A stretch of 64,000 bases of DNA from Mesorhabditis belari (Eukaryota > Nematoda > Chromadorea > Rhabditida > Rhabditidae), in assembly GCA_958450365.1 (NCBI GenBank), contig CAUEEP010000737.1, positions 2,717,501 to 2,781,500 on the forward strand. The letters run 5' to 3'. The translations under genes were made by a program, and so were the position numbers. Positions 19,601 to 31,072 of this stretch are shown here, piece by piece (the first letter of the stretch is position 1; each line of letters begins with the position of its first letter). A model generated the notes under the pieces. It saw only the letters and a program-made list of their open reading frames with translations. It was not told the DNA's origin and ran no database searches.

Positions 19601-22600
19601 TGGCAGCATATGAAATGTATGGGCATCCCTTATACAAAACCACCAGAGAAATATTTGTGCGAGCGGTGCGATCCCCGCAAGCTGAAATTAAACAAGGAAC
19701 AGGTGAGTATATTTTACGCATTTTTAGTCGGATCAACATGATTATTTTTTAAATTTAGGCAAGAGAATATCAAGAACGTAAGCAAGCGGAGCTTCTGAAA
19801 GAGACTACAAAAAGACGCGCTGACCGTAAAAAGCGGAACGAGGAGCACAAAAAGGCCAAAGAGACAAGGAAGGCGCAAAAGCGAGCTGAGCATGCTAAAA
19901 ATCGAATTAAGAGAAATGAGGTGCGATTTGCATAAATAAATGTTTTTTTTTGTTTGTTTGTTTGTCCGTCTTAGTGGGTGTGGCGTTTTGGCTATTAACA
20001 GCTTTTACCTAAAAATTCAACAATTGATGAGAAGAGCATACTTCGTCTATTTGTTTGCATTAAAGTAAAGCCTTCCAATCTCATCAAATTTAGGCAATGC
20101 GGCCCGTTTCTGGGCTCCAATTCCGGAAGTACACCGACATCAAAGAGAACGAATATTGTAAGTTTTTAACATGCATTATGCATTCTATTTTTTCTTTAGC
20201 TGATCGAGCGAAAAAATTGCTGCAACGTTTTGCTTCAACTCAAGGCGCCGCCCATGTTGTTCAAAATGTGCGTTCGGCGGAGCAAAAGGTAAAAAATCTG
20301 ACTAAAAAAAAAATACCTGTATTATTCATACTCATACTAAAAACCTCTTTTAGTACGGCAGAATGTTTGTGGCTCCTAGTCTTGAAGGTCTCGTCGCAAT
20401 CAAAGACATTCCAAAGAACGATTTGGTGATAGAGTATCTCGGATTTGTCTCGACCCCTTCAGAATGCCCTGGCCGCGAGAAGGAAGGCTATGTAAGAACA
20501 AGATTTGTGTCTTTAAATTTGGAACTTTTTAGGTACAACCTCATTGTGTGCTCTATTCTGGTGTTGCTCCAGATTGTCCCCTGGTTATTGATGCTCGTCG
20601 GAAAGGTGGACTCATTTCTAGATTTTTACATATTCTTAACTTTCTTTTAGGAGGCGATAGCCGAACAGTTCGTCGCTCTTGTCGACCAAACACCGTTTTG
20701 AAACATGTCGTTTTGGATGGTCACATTCATGTTCTTCTCAACGCGACAGAACCGATCGAAAAAAGTGCAGAGGTATGTTCTTCAAAGTATACCTAAATTA
20801 AAACCACTATTTAGATAACGATTCCATTTGATTCCGATTATCAAAAATGCCCCCGTGCTTTGGCTTGTGCATGTGGTGATGAAGCTTGTTGCCCAATTGC
20901 TGACTTCAATGCCCGTATCATTGCCCGATCTCCGACACCCACACCGAAGGTTTCAATTTTTGACGGTTCAAAATTTAAATAGTCTTTTAGCGCAAACTCA
21001 GTACAGGAGCTGTTTCTGCTAAAAAAGCGACACCATCCTCAAGTAAAGCAACCCCAGCAAGCGCTAAGAAAGGAGGGAAAAAGTCACAAAAGGGAGCAAA
21101 GGTTTGTTCGGCTCTGGCGGGTCTTGATCTATTCAAAGTTTTTAGCCACAAGGACGGCAGCCGATGATTAAACTTCGACGCCACGACACTAAAGAGGCAC
21201 GTGAACCAAAAGAGGAAGCGGAGCTGAGTGAGGAAAACGACGACGAACAAGGAGTCATTCAAGATAATCGCGCGACTCGTGCTGCTAGAAGAAGTGAACT
21301 GCAACCAGCCAGGTACTCATTTTTGCTTTATCTGCTTGCAAATTTGTTTAGCACCGAAACACCTCCGGCTGAAAATGCAAGTGAACGCCGAGAAACAAGA
21401 CGCCAGAAAAAGGAATCCGAAGGAGAACTCAAAGAACCGATACAAGAAACAACTTCACCAAGAGGTCGTGGACGTGGAAAGGCTGTGAAAGAAGAAACAA
21501 CAGAGGCAAGTGTAGAATCGGAAGAAGAACCAAAGCCACGAACGACTCGCAAATCTTTGATGGTATCATTTAGCGTTGCTGGTTATTAATAGCAATCATT
21601 TAGGATAACCAAGTGAAGAGCGAGCCAAAATCACCAGTGAAACCAGCCAGCCGCTCAAGAAGTCGCATTGAACAAGCTGCGACACCAGCCACTGATACAA
21701 GCAAAATGGTAAATACTTATTCTTATTTTTTTATCAAACTTTGCTTTTAGACTAGAGAAGAGCGAAAGCTGCAGAAAGAAATGGAGATTTTTGAAAAAAT
21801 GGCAAAGGATATGGTAGTCAAAGCTTTTTTTATTCGATAATTTCAAATACAGGGCACTAAATCGAAATCTCCCGCCAAAGAAATAGCTATTGAAAAACGA
21901 AATCGACGTGGATCAGAGAAATCTTCGATAACACCATTGACTCCAACTCGAGAACGATTGCGTGATCGAACTGTGAAAGCCTCGCCACAAAAGGATAACA
22001 CGGAGAAAGAACCAACGAGGTATGTTTTATCCGGGGCATCAATTAATTTTATGGTTTTAGGTCACAAATCGCTTCACCGGCTGTTGTACCATTGAAGAAG
22101 CGATGGCAAATGGAACAGAAACAACGAGGTAATAAAGGTTTTTTTTAAATTAAACAAATTTATATTTAGAAGAGGAAGAGGCAGCCGCCACAATTATTAC
22201 ACCAACAGTGCCGGACTTCTCACAAGGAAAGAAGGCTTTCCTTCTTCGTCGAGCGCAAGCCGATCGCGAAAAAGAAGAGCCTGCACCCCCAGATCCAGCA
22301 CCATCTTCACCACAAGCTCTTCCAAACGTAAGAAATCAAATCCTTTGTTTTTAATCTTGACAAATTGTGCAAATTTTAGTTTACGCAACCTCTCAAGAAA
22401 CGAAGACATGTGGAGATGGACGTGTCGCAAACATCGGTCGGCGACCAGATCTCACATCCGTACATGTCCCCAAATGCATCTTCATCAAAAGCATCACCAT
22501 CCAAACAAGGTATCTAGACTTGGACAGGAAAATTTGCTTAATACTTTATTGTTTTTGAAATGAAGTTTTTTAGGTAACGAGCCTTCATTACGTGAGCTGC

Positions 22601-23387
22601 TTAAAGAATTTGCACGTGGACTTGCTTATCAACCAGCCATCAACTATGAAATAAAGGAGGGACCCAATTGGCCTGCAGTCACTGAAAGTTAGTCTGAGTT
22701 TTTTTGCTTCAATGAATTGTTTTTAGTCAAAAGAAAGAAGTTGTCACTGGAAGAATATAAGCGACGAAGAACCGGCCCTATCACACCGAGCACTTCGACG
22801 GACGTTGAACCGCCAGCGAGAGTGGCCGGCAAGAAGAGCTTCATTCCAAATATTCACGTATGAATTGAGTCAACGATCCTTTTTTTTACTGTCAAATGTT
22901 AGGACTCTGACAACGCGCCTGCTCACTTGGCACCAGTCCCCGATCCGAGAAGTCTTTCTACCGACTCTGCCCTTACTTTTGATGAATTGAAGAAGCGAGT
23001 CTATGGGCAGACTTTTATGGTAATTTTCAGTGTGTCAGCTAATAAAATTATCTATTTTAGACTGAATCCACCTCCGAATCTCGTCTTGAACCTCCGCCTC
23101 CACCGCCGGTCCTTAGATCTCCCATGAAGGTATGTTCGTTAATTCAAAGAAAGTTAATGTAGTTAGGTAGGTAGCTATCATCTTTTAAAAAAACAAGCCA
23201 AGGCTATAAATTTATATACTGTAGTTATTAATCGTAATATTTTCTAAACGTCTAAGCCTTGTTTTAGTCTCCACCACGAGCCGCTCCTCCGACCGATGCA
23301 ATCGGATCTCCCCAAGAATCAACTCCAAGAGCGATGTCTGTTGCCGATCGTCTGAGGATGCAATTCGGACATTTGATGCAACCATAA
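16609..23387 (+). CDS. set-26: PHD-SET chromatin protein (KMT2E/MLL5, SET-26/SET-9 type)
   Basis: Nuclear chromatin reader of the MLL5/SETD5/UpSET class. 37 exons: 16609-16693, 16733-16866, 17338-17504, 17547-17689, 17733-17895, 17938-18004, 18063-18344, 18387-18489, 18534-18613, 18656-18736, 18782-18934, 18975-19100, 19161-19227, 19268-19366, 19408-19486, 19540-19702, 19759-19920, 20094-20157, 20200-20288, 20354-20491, 20533-20605, 20651-20772, 20815-20949, 20991-21101, 21146-21312, 21352-21562, 21604-21708, 21751-21813, 21853-22019, 22061-22128, 22170-22327, 22380-22509, 22574-22687, 22727-22857, 22903-23019, 23061-23129, 23268-23387 (4506 nt, 1501 aa). An AT-hook-like RPRGRPRG precedes a PHD finger (about 610-660: RCWCELNHNDENMIQCEKCD, H and Cys ligands complete). 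A basic coiled linker follows, then a SET domain (about 755-880: AIKDIPKNDLVIEYLGF, RRSCRPNT) and CACGDEACC. KKLSLEEYKRRRTG near the C-terminus matches an MLL5-type motif. C. elegans has the recent paralogues set-9 and set-26; one gene is seen here. Confidence 0.93.
17017..17190. promoter_or_regulatory. Possible internal promoter in SET gene intron 2
   Basis: A GC-richer island inside the 471-bp intron 2 (the other introns are mostly 40-60 bp), with TTAGCGTCTCTGCCGAGATG, CTGCGCTCTCGGCTC and CCCGGCACACAAC. This kind of GTCTCTGC/CTGCG motif cluster resembles promoters of broadly expressed nematode genes. No coding exon is evident. An alternative first exon joining exon 3 is inferred, not shown. 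Confidence 0.35.
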
Positions 23388-24797
23388 TTTTTTTTATCGC
23401 TACTTTTTTTGTTCTTTTTTTTTGTGTGCCCAAAACATTTGCATCTCCAGGTGGCTTTGAAACTTCTATTTAGCATCAGCGGTGCTTGTGACTTTTTCCA
23501 CGCAAATTTACATATCTGAAATACAAACTGCATTGTGCAAGTTCATACGGTTTGTGGAAAAAAAGTCACAAGTACCGTATCAGCCTTAAGAATTCAGACT
23601 GTTTGTGTTCTCCTTCTTTCGCAAATTTTCCATCATTTTTTGTTGCGCCGATAAGATTTCACTTTTCTCTTTCACGAAAAATTGCCCCTTGTTTTGTTAT
23701 GGTTTGTTTTTGAGGTGAGTTATATGTGTCTCTCGAGTTTTCGTGCTGAAAATTTCAGTTGAAACTTAACGAGTGATTGGAGCGTTTTATTGTTATGCCA
23801 GGGCCGCGCCCACAATTTTTTTTTAAAAATCCTGTTTTGTGACATAATTTGATTTTAGATAGAAACTCGGAATCTTTTCTCTCAATGTGCATTTATTCAC
23901 ACAGGCCCTTACTGTAACTATTTTCGAAATAATAAAGATATCAGGATGTATGTTCATTTATGTTCGTTGTATTTTCGTGTAGATTTTTTCTTGTATTTGA
24001 TTTATCACAGTTTTAAAATGTATTTTACACCTGTTTCTTTGTTTTCCTGGTTGACCCCAAGTTTTTTTTTATGGCATGAGTGCTTTTTTTTTGTGTTGAC
24101 CCCCTCATTCAAGAGTGTCTTAAATATGTGTGTATAAAACCCACTGAAATTAATAAAATCTAACGATCAATAATCAACAGTATCCAATAATGATAAAATC
24201 ACAGCTAAAAGTATACACAGACATCTTTATTGGCATCTTCAGCGTGATTGCTCATTGAATAATGGGTGAAAAGAACTAGAGCAAATATAAAGGGAGAAAA
24301 GTTGAAATTTGCCGAGTAAATTTCAATTTCAGTTGTTCGTGTTTGAAAGCTCATCACAGAGTTACAATTTTGTTTTTTCTTAGCGACTACCGTTTAAATC
24401 AACCTCAAGAACAACTACTTTATTGGCTTTTTATTTTATTGACAAACTAGCTTCTACAGAGTTAAATGAAAATGATAATTTTCGATCCTAATTTGAATCT
24501 CTTTGTTGGCCCAAATCTTACTCATCACTTTTTTCAAAACACAAAAAGAATCACTCACTCATTCATTCGCGATATTCGGCCACTCAGCTGTGCTGTGGTG
24601 GCCGTGTTTCCCCCTTTTTCAAAAGGAAAAGAGATTCGCGACGACGTCTCCCCCGATTTGACAGCCATCCCCCAAACGGAAACATCCCTCTTGATCTAGC
24701 CCAGACATCAAGAATCTTTTTTATTCGTGTTTATAATTTACCCATGACAGTTTACTGCTTATTTTAGTGATTGAAACTTTTCTGAGTCATTTCTGGG
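23388..24797. other. Intergenic: SET gene 3'UTR and Rap promoter
   Basis: The first 550 bp is a T-rich 3'UTR with AATAAAGAT at about 23931 as a plausible poly(A) signal. The remainder, up to the Rap ATG, contains a GC-rich patch (GGTGGCCGTGTTTCCCCC, about 24597-24620) likely to be promoter sequence. I find no coding exon or RNA gene. Confidence 0.55.
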
Positions 24798-27700
24798 ATG
24801 CGTGAATTCAAAGTGGTCGTCGTGGGCAGTGGTGGTGTCGGGAAAAGCGCGCTTGTGAGTTTAGATATAAAGGCTTTGAATAGAAAATGATTAGAATATA
24901 AAGCCCGGGGGTCAGAGCACGGTAGCCTACAGTATATATTAGATAGATAGACTCTAAAAGATTGAAAATGACATGATTAGTACTACTAACTCTTACAAAG
25001 TCGCTAAATTTAGACAGTTCAATTCGTGCAAGGTCACTTCGTTTCCAATTACGATGCGACAATCGAGGACAGTTACCGGAAACACATTCAATTGGATGGA
25101 AGAGAGGCGAGGGTCGAAATTTTGGACACAGCTGGCACGGTTGGTGATCAAATCGAAAAGATAAGAAAATTTAGCAAAAACGACCAAAATTAACTTTATT
25201 CAACGGAATCAGTTCACGTCCAAAAGAGTACAATGGGCAAAGAAAAATTAAACAATTGTTGAGGGTGATGGCGCTTGAGAGGTTCATGCAAAGTTCACAT
25301 TGTCGTACGCTTCGACGTCTTCCTCCTAAAATCATAAGTTAACTAGGTAAAAGAAAGATTTACTGAATTTCTACAGCTAGGAATATAAGCTTTAAGTCAA
25401 TTAGTATTTTTAAAGCTTCTTACCTGGCACTTCCTTGGCTTTTTCTTTGTGATTCCCTTGACCACCATATCTGCTCGCACGTACGCCTTCTCGTTGTTCC
25501 CCTCGACCTTCATCAGCTAAGAACATAAAATTTAAAGTAAACCAAAAGCCCAAAATCCGCTCACATCATCCTCCTCATCAGCGTCTTTCTTGATCACTTT
25601 GGCCGTTTCCTTTTTTTGCGGCTTGCTCTCTTGTTTCTCTTTCTTGTCCGATGGCTAAATGTAACAAGCTTATAAAAATTCATTCATTTATGTAAACTAA
25701 ACTAAACCAAACAATGTATCCACCTTTTTGGTAACACGACAAGTGCCGCTTCTTTTTCTCGATAATCCTGATCCCGAGCTGGCTAGCTGAAAAAAAAGTA
25801 TGGGGAAATAAGCAAGTTTAACTAAACTCCAAGAATGAAATCAAACTTTACATTGTCAACGCTTTCCACATGTGGATACGAGCTTGTGTCGGTGGAGGCG
25901 AGCGCGTGTTGCGTGGCCATCTCGTGATTCCAGTCAAGGGGCTCGTTCACATTGATGTTGTAGCGCTAAAAATGGAAAGTAAAGCTTGATTTAAACGTAA
26001 TCATGTCTAGAACCGGTGAGCTCCAAAGATTTCATATGAGCATACCTTTTTGATGGTCTTGAGGTAATCCCGGAAAAGCGATGGTCGGCCTTCGTCAGTG
26101 AAATGCATCCGTTTGATGTAGTCGAAAACGCCTTCGAAATCGGGAATCTCGCGCAAGGCCACCTCTCGAACTAAACAATAAAATGAGCATTGAAAAAGAC
26201 TTAGTCTTAAGCTGGAGATGTCGGCGTTAAGACACTCAAAATATTGCACACACCTTTCTTGCTTGCGAAGAAGTCGATCTTTGAGCGAATGATATCCTGT
26301 TGACGCTTCAAATCGCGCCATGGAAGTGCCGACATGTCGAATAGATCCACCACCATGTAGGCCCTAAAAAGAAGGCAATATTGAAGAGAGTTTGACCTAA
26401 AAATACCCGAAAAGCATAGAAAAAATGAAAAAAACAAACAAGATTTGCATTGAAAGTGCTCCTAATACTGGAAAAGTACCCAAGTACACAATCTATGCTT
26501 TTAAAAAACTTACCACATTTCGTAATCATCACGTCGAGATTGATCATAGCCCTGGGCGGCGGCTCGAGAAAGAAACTTGTAATGCGTGTATTGGACATCC
26601 GTCTGCAAACCCTCTCGCTTTGGCCTAAAGAGAAATTTAAGGAGAAAAAGATTTGGCTAATTAAAAATGTTCAATTAAACTATACGATTTTTAAAAAGAG
26701 ATTCAGCTACCAAAGTGACGAAAAATTTAACTCCACAATTGAAGAACAGTGATTTTCATGCGAATAAAAGCCTAAAAACTCCACTCACGTATGTTTTCCC
26801 TTGCGAACAACTTGGCGAATCTTCAAAAAGTCGAACAAGTAGATGCACTCGTTATGAAGTCCGTAGCCAATCCAGAAATTTGCCGGTCGAATATCGCTAA
26901 AAAGATCAAACTATAAGCTTCAAATGATCAAACCCAATTAAGGATAGCATTTCAAGTTGTGTAAAATTATTTCAAAAACCACTTACCGATGAATCCACCC
27001 AATTTCGTGAAGATCAACAATCGCTTGGAGGCTCCATTGCGCGATGCGGAAAGCGGTTGATTTCGAGAAATTCTTCTTCAGCAATTTCGTTCGGAGAAAC
27101 TAAATGAAGGGATTGATTTGAAAGAAAAATAAAGGCTCACATGCAAATCCGGACCGACCATCTTCAACACAAGAAATTTGAAATTGGCACGTCCACGATC
27201 GAGACAGCTAAAAAAGGAATATGTTCAATAGGAAACAATATTTTGGCCTTTTTACGTTTATGTCAAAGAAGCCAAGAACTTACATTGGAAATTGTTGAAA
27301 TTTTCCGGTGCCCTTGAGCCGCTCTGCGTTGACGTCTTGCAAGATGCCGACCTCTTTCTAAAAAGAAACTTTCGTGAGTCTGCTGTGATAAAGATGTGAT
27401 GTTGTGCCAGGGTCTGCTGTGATAAAGATTAGGCATATCTACTAAAGTATAACTTAATGTTTGACTGGAGTCTTGTAATTGAGGCTTTATTGAGCTCAAA
27501 AACGAACAAAAGACAGGTTTAATAAGTTGCCAGGGTCGTAAATGAATTATAAACAACAAAAGGATATCTCTAGCTTTAGCTAGTTTAATTTAACAACCAT
27601 AAAATGAACCTTGAGGCGAGCGATCGAGTCGGGAATCGAGTTGCTCTCCGTCTTCACGATCACCAGTTCCACGCTTTTCCCCTCGATGTATTTCACCTAA

Positions 27701-29731
27701 AATGAATCAATCAATCGTACACCATATAATTTCAACAATCTAGACTTTACTTAATTATAAAAAAAAAGTCGAATTTTGGTTGAAAAGAAAGTTTACCTTG
27801 TAAATGTCGCCGTGCACGAGATGTCGAATCGTTTGAATGATTTCGTATCGGCTGAAAAAAAGAACAAATTAAGATTAAGAGAACAAACATTAAAAAAACA
27901 TAAAAAGACAAAAATTCTAAAAATCTATAGCTGATTAACACATATTCGTGTGTTTAATTTTTGAAATACGGTGGAAAACGATAAAAGAGCTATATAAAAA
28001 CCATATAATATAATATAAAAACCATAGTTCTGTATAAACATGTCTAAATTTTAAACAAAGTTACCCCTTTCTTCCATCGAATTGCGTGCCGGCGCGGAGA
28101 CAATAGCACGTGGGGATAGCCTCGGTTGAGGAACTAAAGAAAAAGGTACATTAAACCAACTTAAATACACACAGTTGTTAAAAATAAAAGAAAAAACAAT
28201 GTCAAAGCTTAAAAAACAATGGAAAGGCCTAAAAAACAATGGCAAAGCCTAAAAAACAATGGCAAAGCTTAAAAAACAATTGCAAAGCTTAAAAAACAAA
28301 CACGGGAACACTGCTCATCTGAAGTTGCGAAAGAAGTCAATCGGTCGAATAGCAATGAGTAGAAATGACAAAACCCGACATTTTGGGACAAATTTAAATC
28401 AAGATTAAATGTAAATCTAGCTGCTAGTGAGTCGAATATGCAAATTTCAGGAGCAATTCTCCGGGATGCGCGATTTGTACGTGAAATCGGGACAAGGCTT
28501 CGTTCTCATTTACTCGGGTGAGTGAAGAGGAAAAAAAGAAAAGAGTCTACGGGTTTCTAGAAACTTAAAATATTCAGGTTATTAAATGCATAACTAAACA
28601 ATTTATTGTCAAATAGAAAAGGATACGGTAATCAATGAAAGTTTTTCTCTATTTGGCACTAATTTTGCCAAAAGAAATGTTTTGCAGTCGAGGATCCTCA
28701 TTCTCTTCGCGATCTTTTGCCCATTTATCGCCTCATCACGCATTTGAAACAAGGACAAACGGTAACCGTTAATGATCTCCATCAATCCTTTGTCGCCATA
28801 GCCAACTGGCCAAAAGCCCTGTATCTTAATCGGAAGGTCAAGGGTTCAATTCCGCCGGCTAGATTATTGGTTCTTTTGGTAGAGTGCAGTTTACCGCCCC
28901 GCCACAAAAAATTTTAGAAACCCACTTTTCTGAGGGTTTTTGACCATGCTGATTCCGAATAGCATAGTCCCGATCACCGGAAATGAAAAAAACTGCACTC
29001 CAGCCGTTTTTTATTCTATTTGGGGCTGTGCTTGTTTATTGTTTGTACCAGATTATTCGTGTGAATAAATCTAATCCATTATCAGTTTTCGATCTCTAAA
29101 CTCACCTCTAGGTTCCAATGGTGATCGTGGGTAACAAGAGTGATCTACACACACAAAGAGCCATTCCCACTGATCACGGGAAAAATGTGAGTTCGAGAAA
29201 TGGAAAAATGAAAGTCCCTCTAATCATTTCAGTTAGCTAGAGAGTGGGGTTGCTCATTCTACGAGGCGAGTGCTAAGCTCAATCACAATGTCCAAGAGGT
29301 GGGTTTAGTCTTTTAAAAAGAAATAAAAAAAAGGAAATATCATTTACACCTAAAGTTTAGAATAAATAGAAAATGATTACGGTATACTATACAAAAATGA
29401 CAAGCCATGGGAGTATTGTAGCAGTCTCACTGGTGGTACTGTAGCTTTTTTTAACCTAGACAAGGAAAGACGCTCAGAATGTACTGTTTCAAGTTTTGAT
29501 ATGATTTCTGACTGTAATTTTAGCAATGATATCAATTCACTAATTCCAAAATAGATTTTCACGGATGTTTGTCGACAAATCGAACGATGGCGGTTGAGTC
29601 AAGGGCCAGTTGTGAAGAAAAGAACCCTCCGAATCCCCGGGTCACGACCCGACAGTGACAAGAAACGATATGGGAAAAACCGTTACACATCACAAGCAGA
29701 GAAGTCCACGCCTTGTTGCTCAGTGATGTGA
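24798..29731 (+). CDS. Rap-like small GTPase
   Basis: Ras-superfamily GTPase acting at membranes. Exons: 24798-24854, 25014-25139, 28451-28517, 28688-28761, 29112-29186, 29233-29298, 29555-29731 (642 nt, 213 aa). The N-terminus [19 protein letters not shown] carries the P-loop. Switch I is [11 protein letters not shown], with Ala where Ras and Rap have Pro34. Switch II is [15 protein letters not shown]; Thr at the Gln61 position is the Rap hallmark. Guanine specificity comes from GNKSDL and EASAK. The C-terminus is a basic hypervariable region, longer than in Rap1 or Rap2, ending CCSVM: a CAAX box (CSVM) predicting farnesylation, with an adjacent Cys for palmitoylation. It could be a rap-3-like divergent paralogue; I cannot separate Rap subtypes by eye. 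Intron 2 (3.3 kb) contains a whole kinase gene on the other strand. Confidence 0.9.
25284..28318 (-). CDS. Nested TTBK/CK1-superfamily kinase, catalytic motifs degenerate
   Basis: Lies entirely within Rap intron 2, on the opposite strand. Exons (minus, 5' to 3'): 28318-28302, 28133-28065, 27851-27797, 27696-27610, 27357-27284, 27207-27141, 27099-26987, 26896-26789, 26624-26514, 26363-26254, 26170-26046, 25965-25852, 25786-25724, 25654-25565, 25516-25424, 25325-25284 (1338 nt, 445 aa). The tau-tubulin kinase-like layout is clear: [36 protein letters not shown] (beta-3 Lys present), [35 protein letters not shown], then [15 protein letters not shown] reads HRDIRP and DFG reads DFL, and the gl-rich loop lacks its glycines, so a pseudokinase is likely. 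The C-terminal 100 residues are Lys- and Asp-rich. The 17-nt first exon is the weakest part of the model. Confidence 0.85.
28194..28301. repeat. 20-bp tandem repeat
   Basis: About five copies of CAAAGCTTAAAAAACAATGG in the first intron of the nested kinase gene (inside Rap intron 2). Low complexity, non-coding. Confidence 0.85.
28800..28862 (+). repeat. tRNA-like fragment with B-box
   Basis: GGTCAAGGGTTCAATTCCGC matches a tRNA T-arm/B box, preceded by AGCCAACTGGCCAAAAGCCC as a weak D-arm-like stretch. The acceptor stem does not pair, so this is at most a tRNA relic or SINE fragment in Rap intron 4. Confidence 0.3.
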
Positions 29732-29926
29732 AAGAAAAGAAATCCACGCAAAAGGAAAACTAGTCTTTTGAATACAAATGAAAATTTGCATATAAACATT
29801 GAACAGTATTAATTTGCATACAAAAGAGCACAGATAATTTTCATAAATTTTCATATTTCTACTTTTTCGATCAGTGTGTGGTGGTGAGTTTTCTTTTGGG
29901 AATTTTTTGTGATAAACAATTTTAGA

Positions 29927-30527
29927 ATGGTGTCGACTTGTGCAAGTCAACATTTAACAAAAGATGACGCCGAATTATCGGTAATTTTCAAAAATGTATT
30001 TCATAAATTTGGATCCTGTGCCGTTAAAAAGCTTTGGAGACATCATAATTACCATTTTTCACATTTAGACCATCAGAATGAAAATCGATGGGCGAAATGT
30101 TTCACTCCCGGAGATCGTCGAGGCGCTTCGATTGAAGAAAGTGCTTGAGGTTGGGATTTTGGGGATAAAATTAAGATCTTTTTAGAATACGATCAAAAGC
30201 CAGCCAGAAAAAGAAAAGCCGATCCAGAGACGAAAACAAAAATGGAGTGAGTTTTAACTTTTTACAACAAAGGCTAAAGCTTTCCTCTCTGGAAATCTAT
30301 TTCTTCTGGTAGACTTGAAAGGAATGCTTGTAATTAAAAACTTGTTAAAACTAGCAATTTTTAGAGTGCTTTACCTTGAAACACTTTCTTCCTTTTCAGG
30401 GCCATCTTTTCGCCAAACTCGTTGGACGGTTCTCGTGATGATGTGGTCGGTGTCAATCCTTTACTTCACAATACTCTGGCACCGCGACTCTTTTTGTCAT
30501 CGACTCGTCACGAAAAAGGAGCTCTAA
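29927..30527 (+). CDS. Small putative single-pass membrane protein, unrecognised
   Basis: Exons: 29927-29980, 30069-30149, 30186-30246, 30400-30527 (324 nt, 107 aa), with canonical introns and consistent phases. The ATG follows a TTTTAGA acceptor about 200 bp after the Rap stop, so an operon with Rap (SL2 trans-splicing) is possible. The protein begins MVSTCASQHLTKDDAELS. It has a helical segment (KIDGRNVSLPEIVEALRLKK) and a basic linker (KPIQRRKQKW). A hydrophobic stretch TVLVMMWSVSILYFTILW near residues 74-95 is followed by a short basic tail (VTKKEL). The last exon is also open in another frame, which would replace the TM with a soluble tail. Family unknown. Confidence 0.5.
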
Positions 30528-31072
30528 ATGATTCATTATTATGTCTTCTCGCAATAAACTTCTATTTATTTGCATCATGTCTGAAAATTCGAAGGAATTC
30601 TTAATATTTTGACACAAAAAAAGAGCTGAAAGTCGGAGAGAAGAAACATCACTATCACAATGTATTAGAGTGAGGCTTAACAGGGTCAACTATGTCAAAC
30701 ACAAAAAAGAGCAAAATTGAAAGGCACAAAGCAGAAAATTAATTCACCAGCATAACAAAATTTTTGATTCCACTCGCAAAATTGAAACGATTTTGTTCAA
30801 CGGGGTGAAGAGAAAATGAGCATCATGTGAATATAAAATGGGGTAAAAAACTGAAACCTCCAAAGCAAGCGAACGAAAAAGTGAAAAAACCACTTGTAGA
30901 AAAAAAAGGAACCCCGTTGAGAATATTTCTTTAGAAAGAAAATTTCAAGAATTTTTGACGGAAGGACCAAGAATTTTTGAATGACCCGAAACAATAGATG
31001 TGTCATAAATCTTCACAGATCAAACAAATCTAACTAACAGAATAATCTGAGCGATGTGTTGAATGTAGAAAT
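30528..31072. other. Convergent 3' intergenic interval
   Basis: 3' ends of the small plus-strand gene and of dnj-14 (minus). AATAAA at about 30553 suits the plus-strand gene. I see nothing else. Confidence 0.5.
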
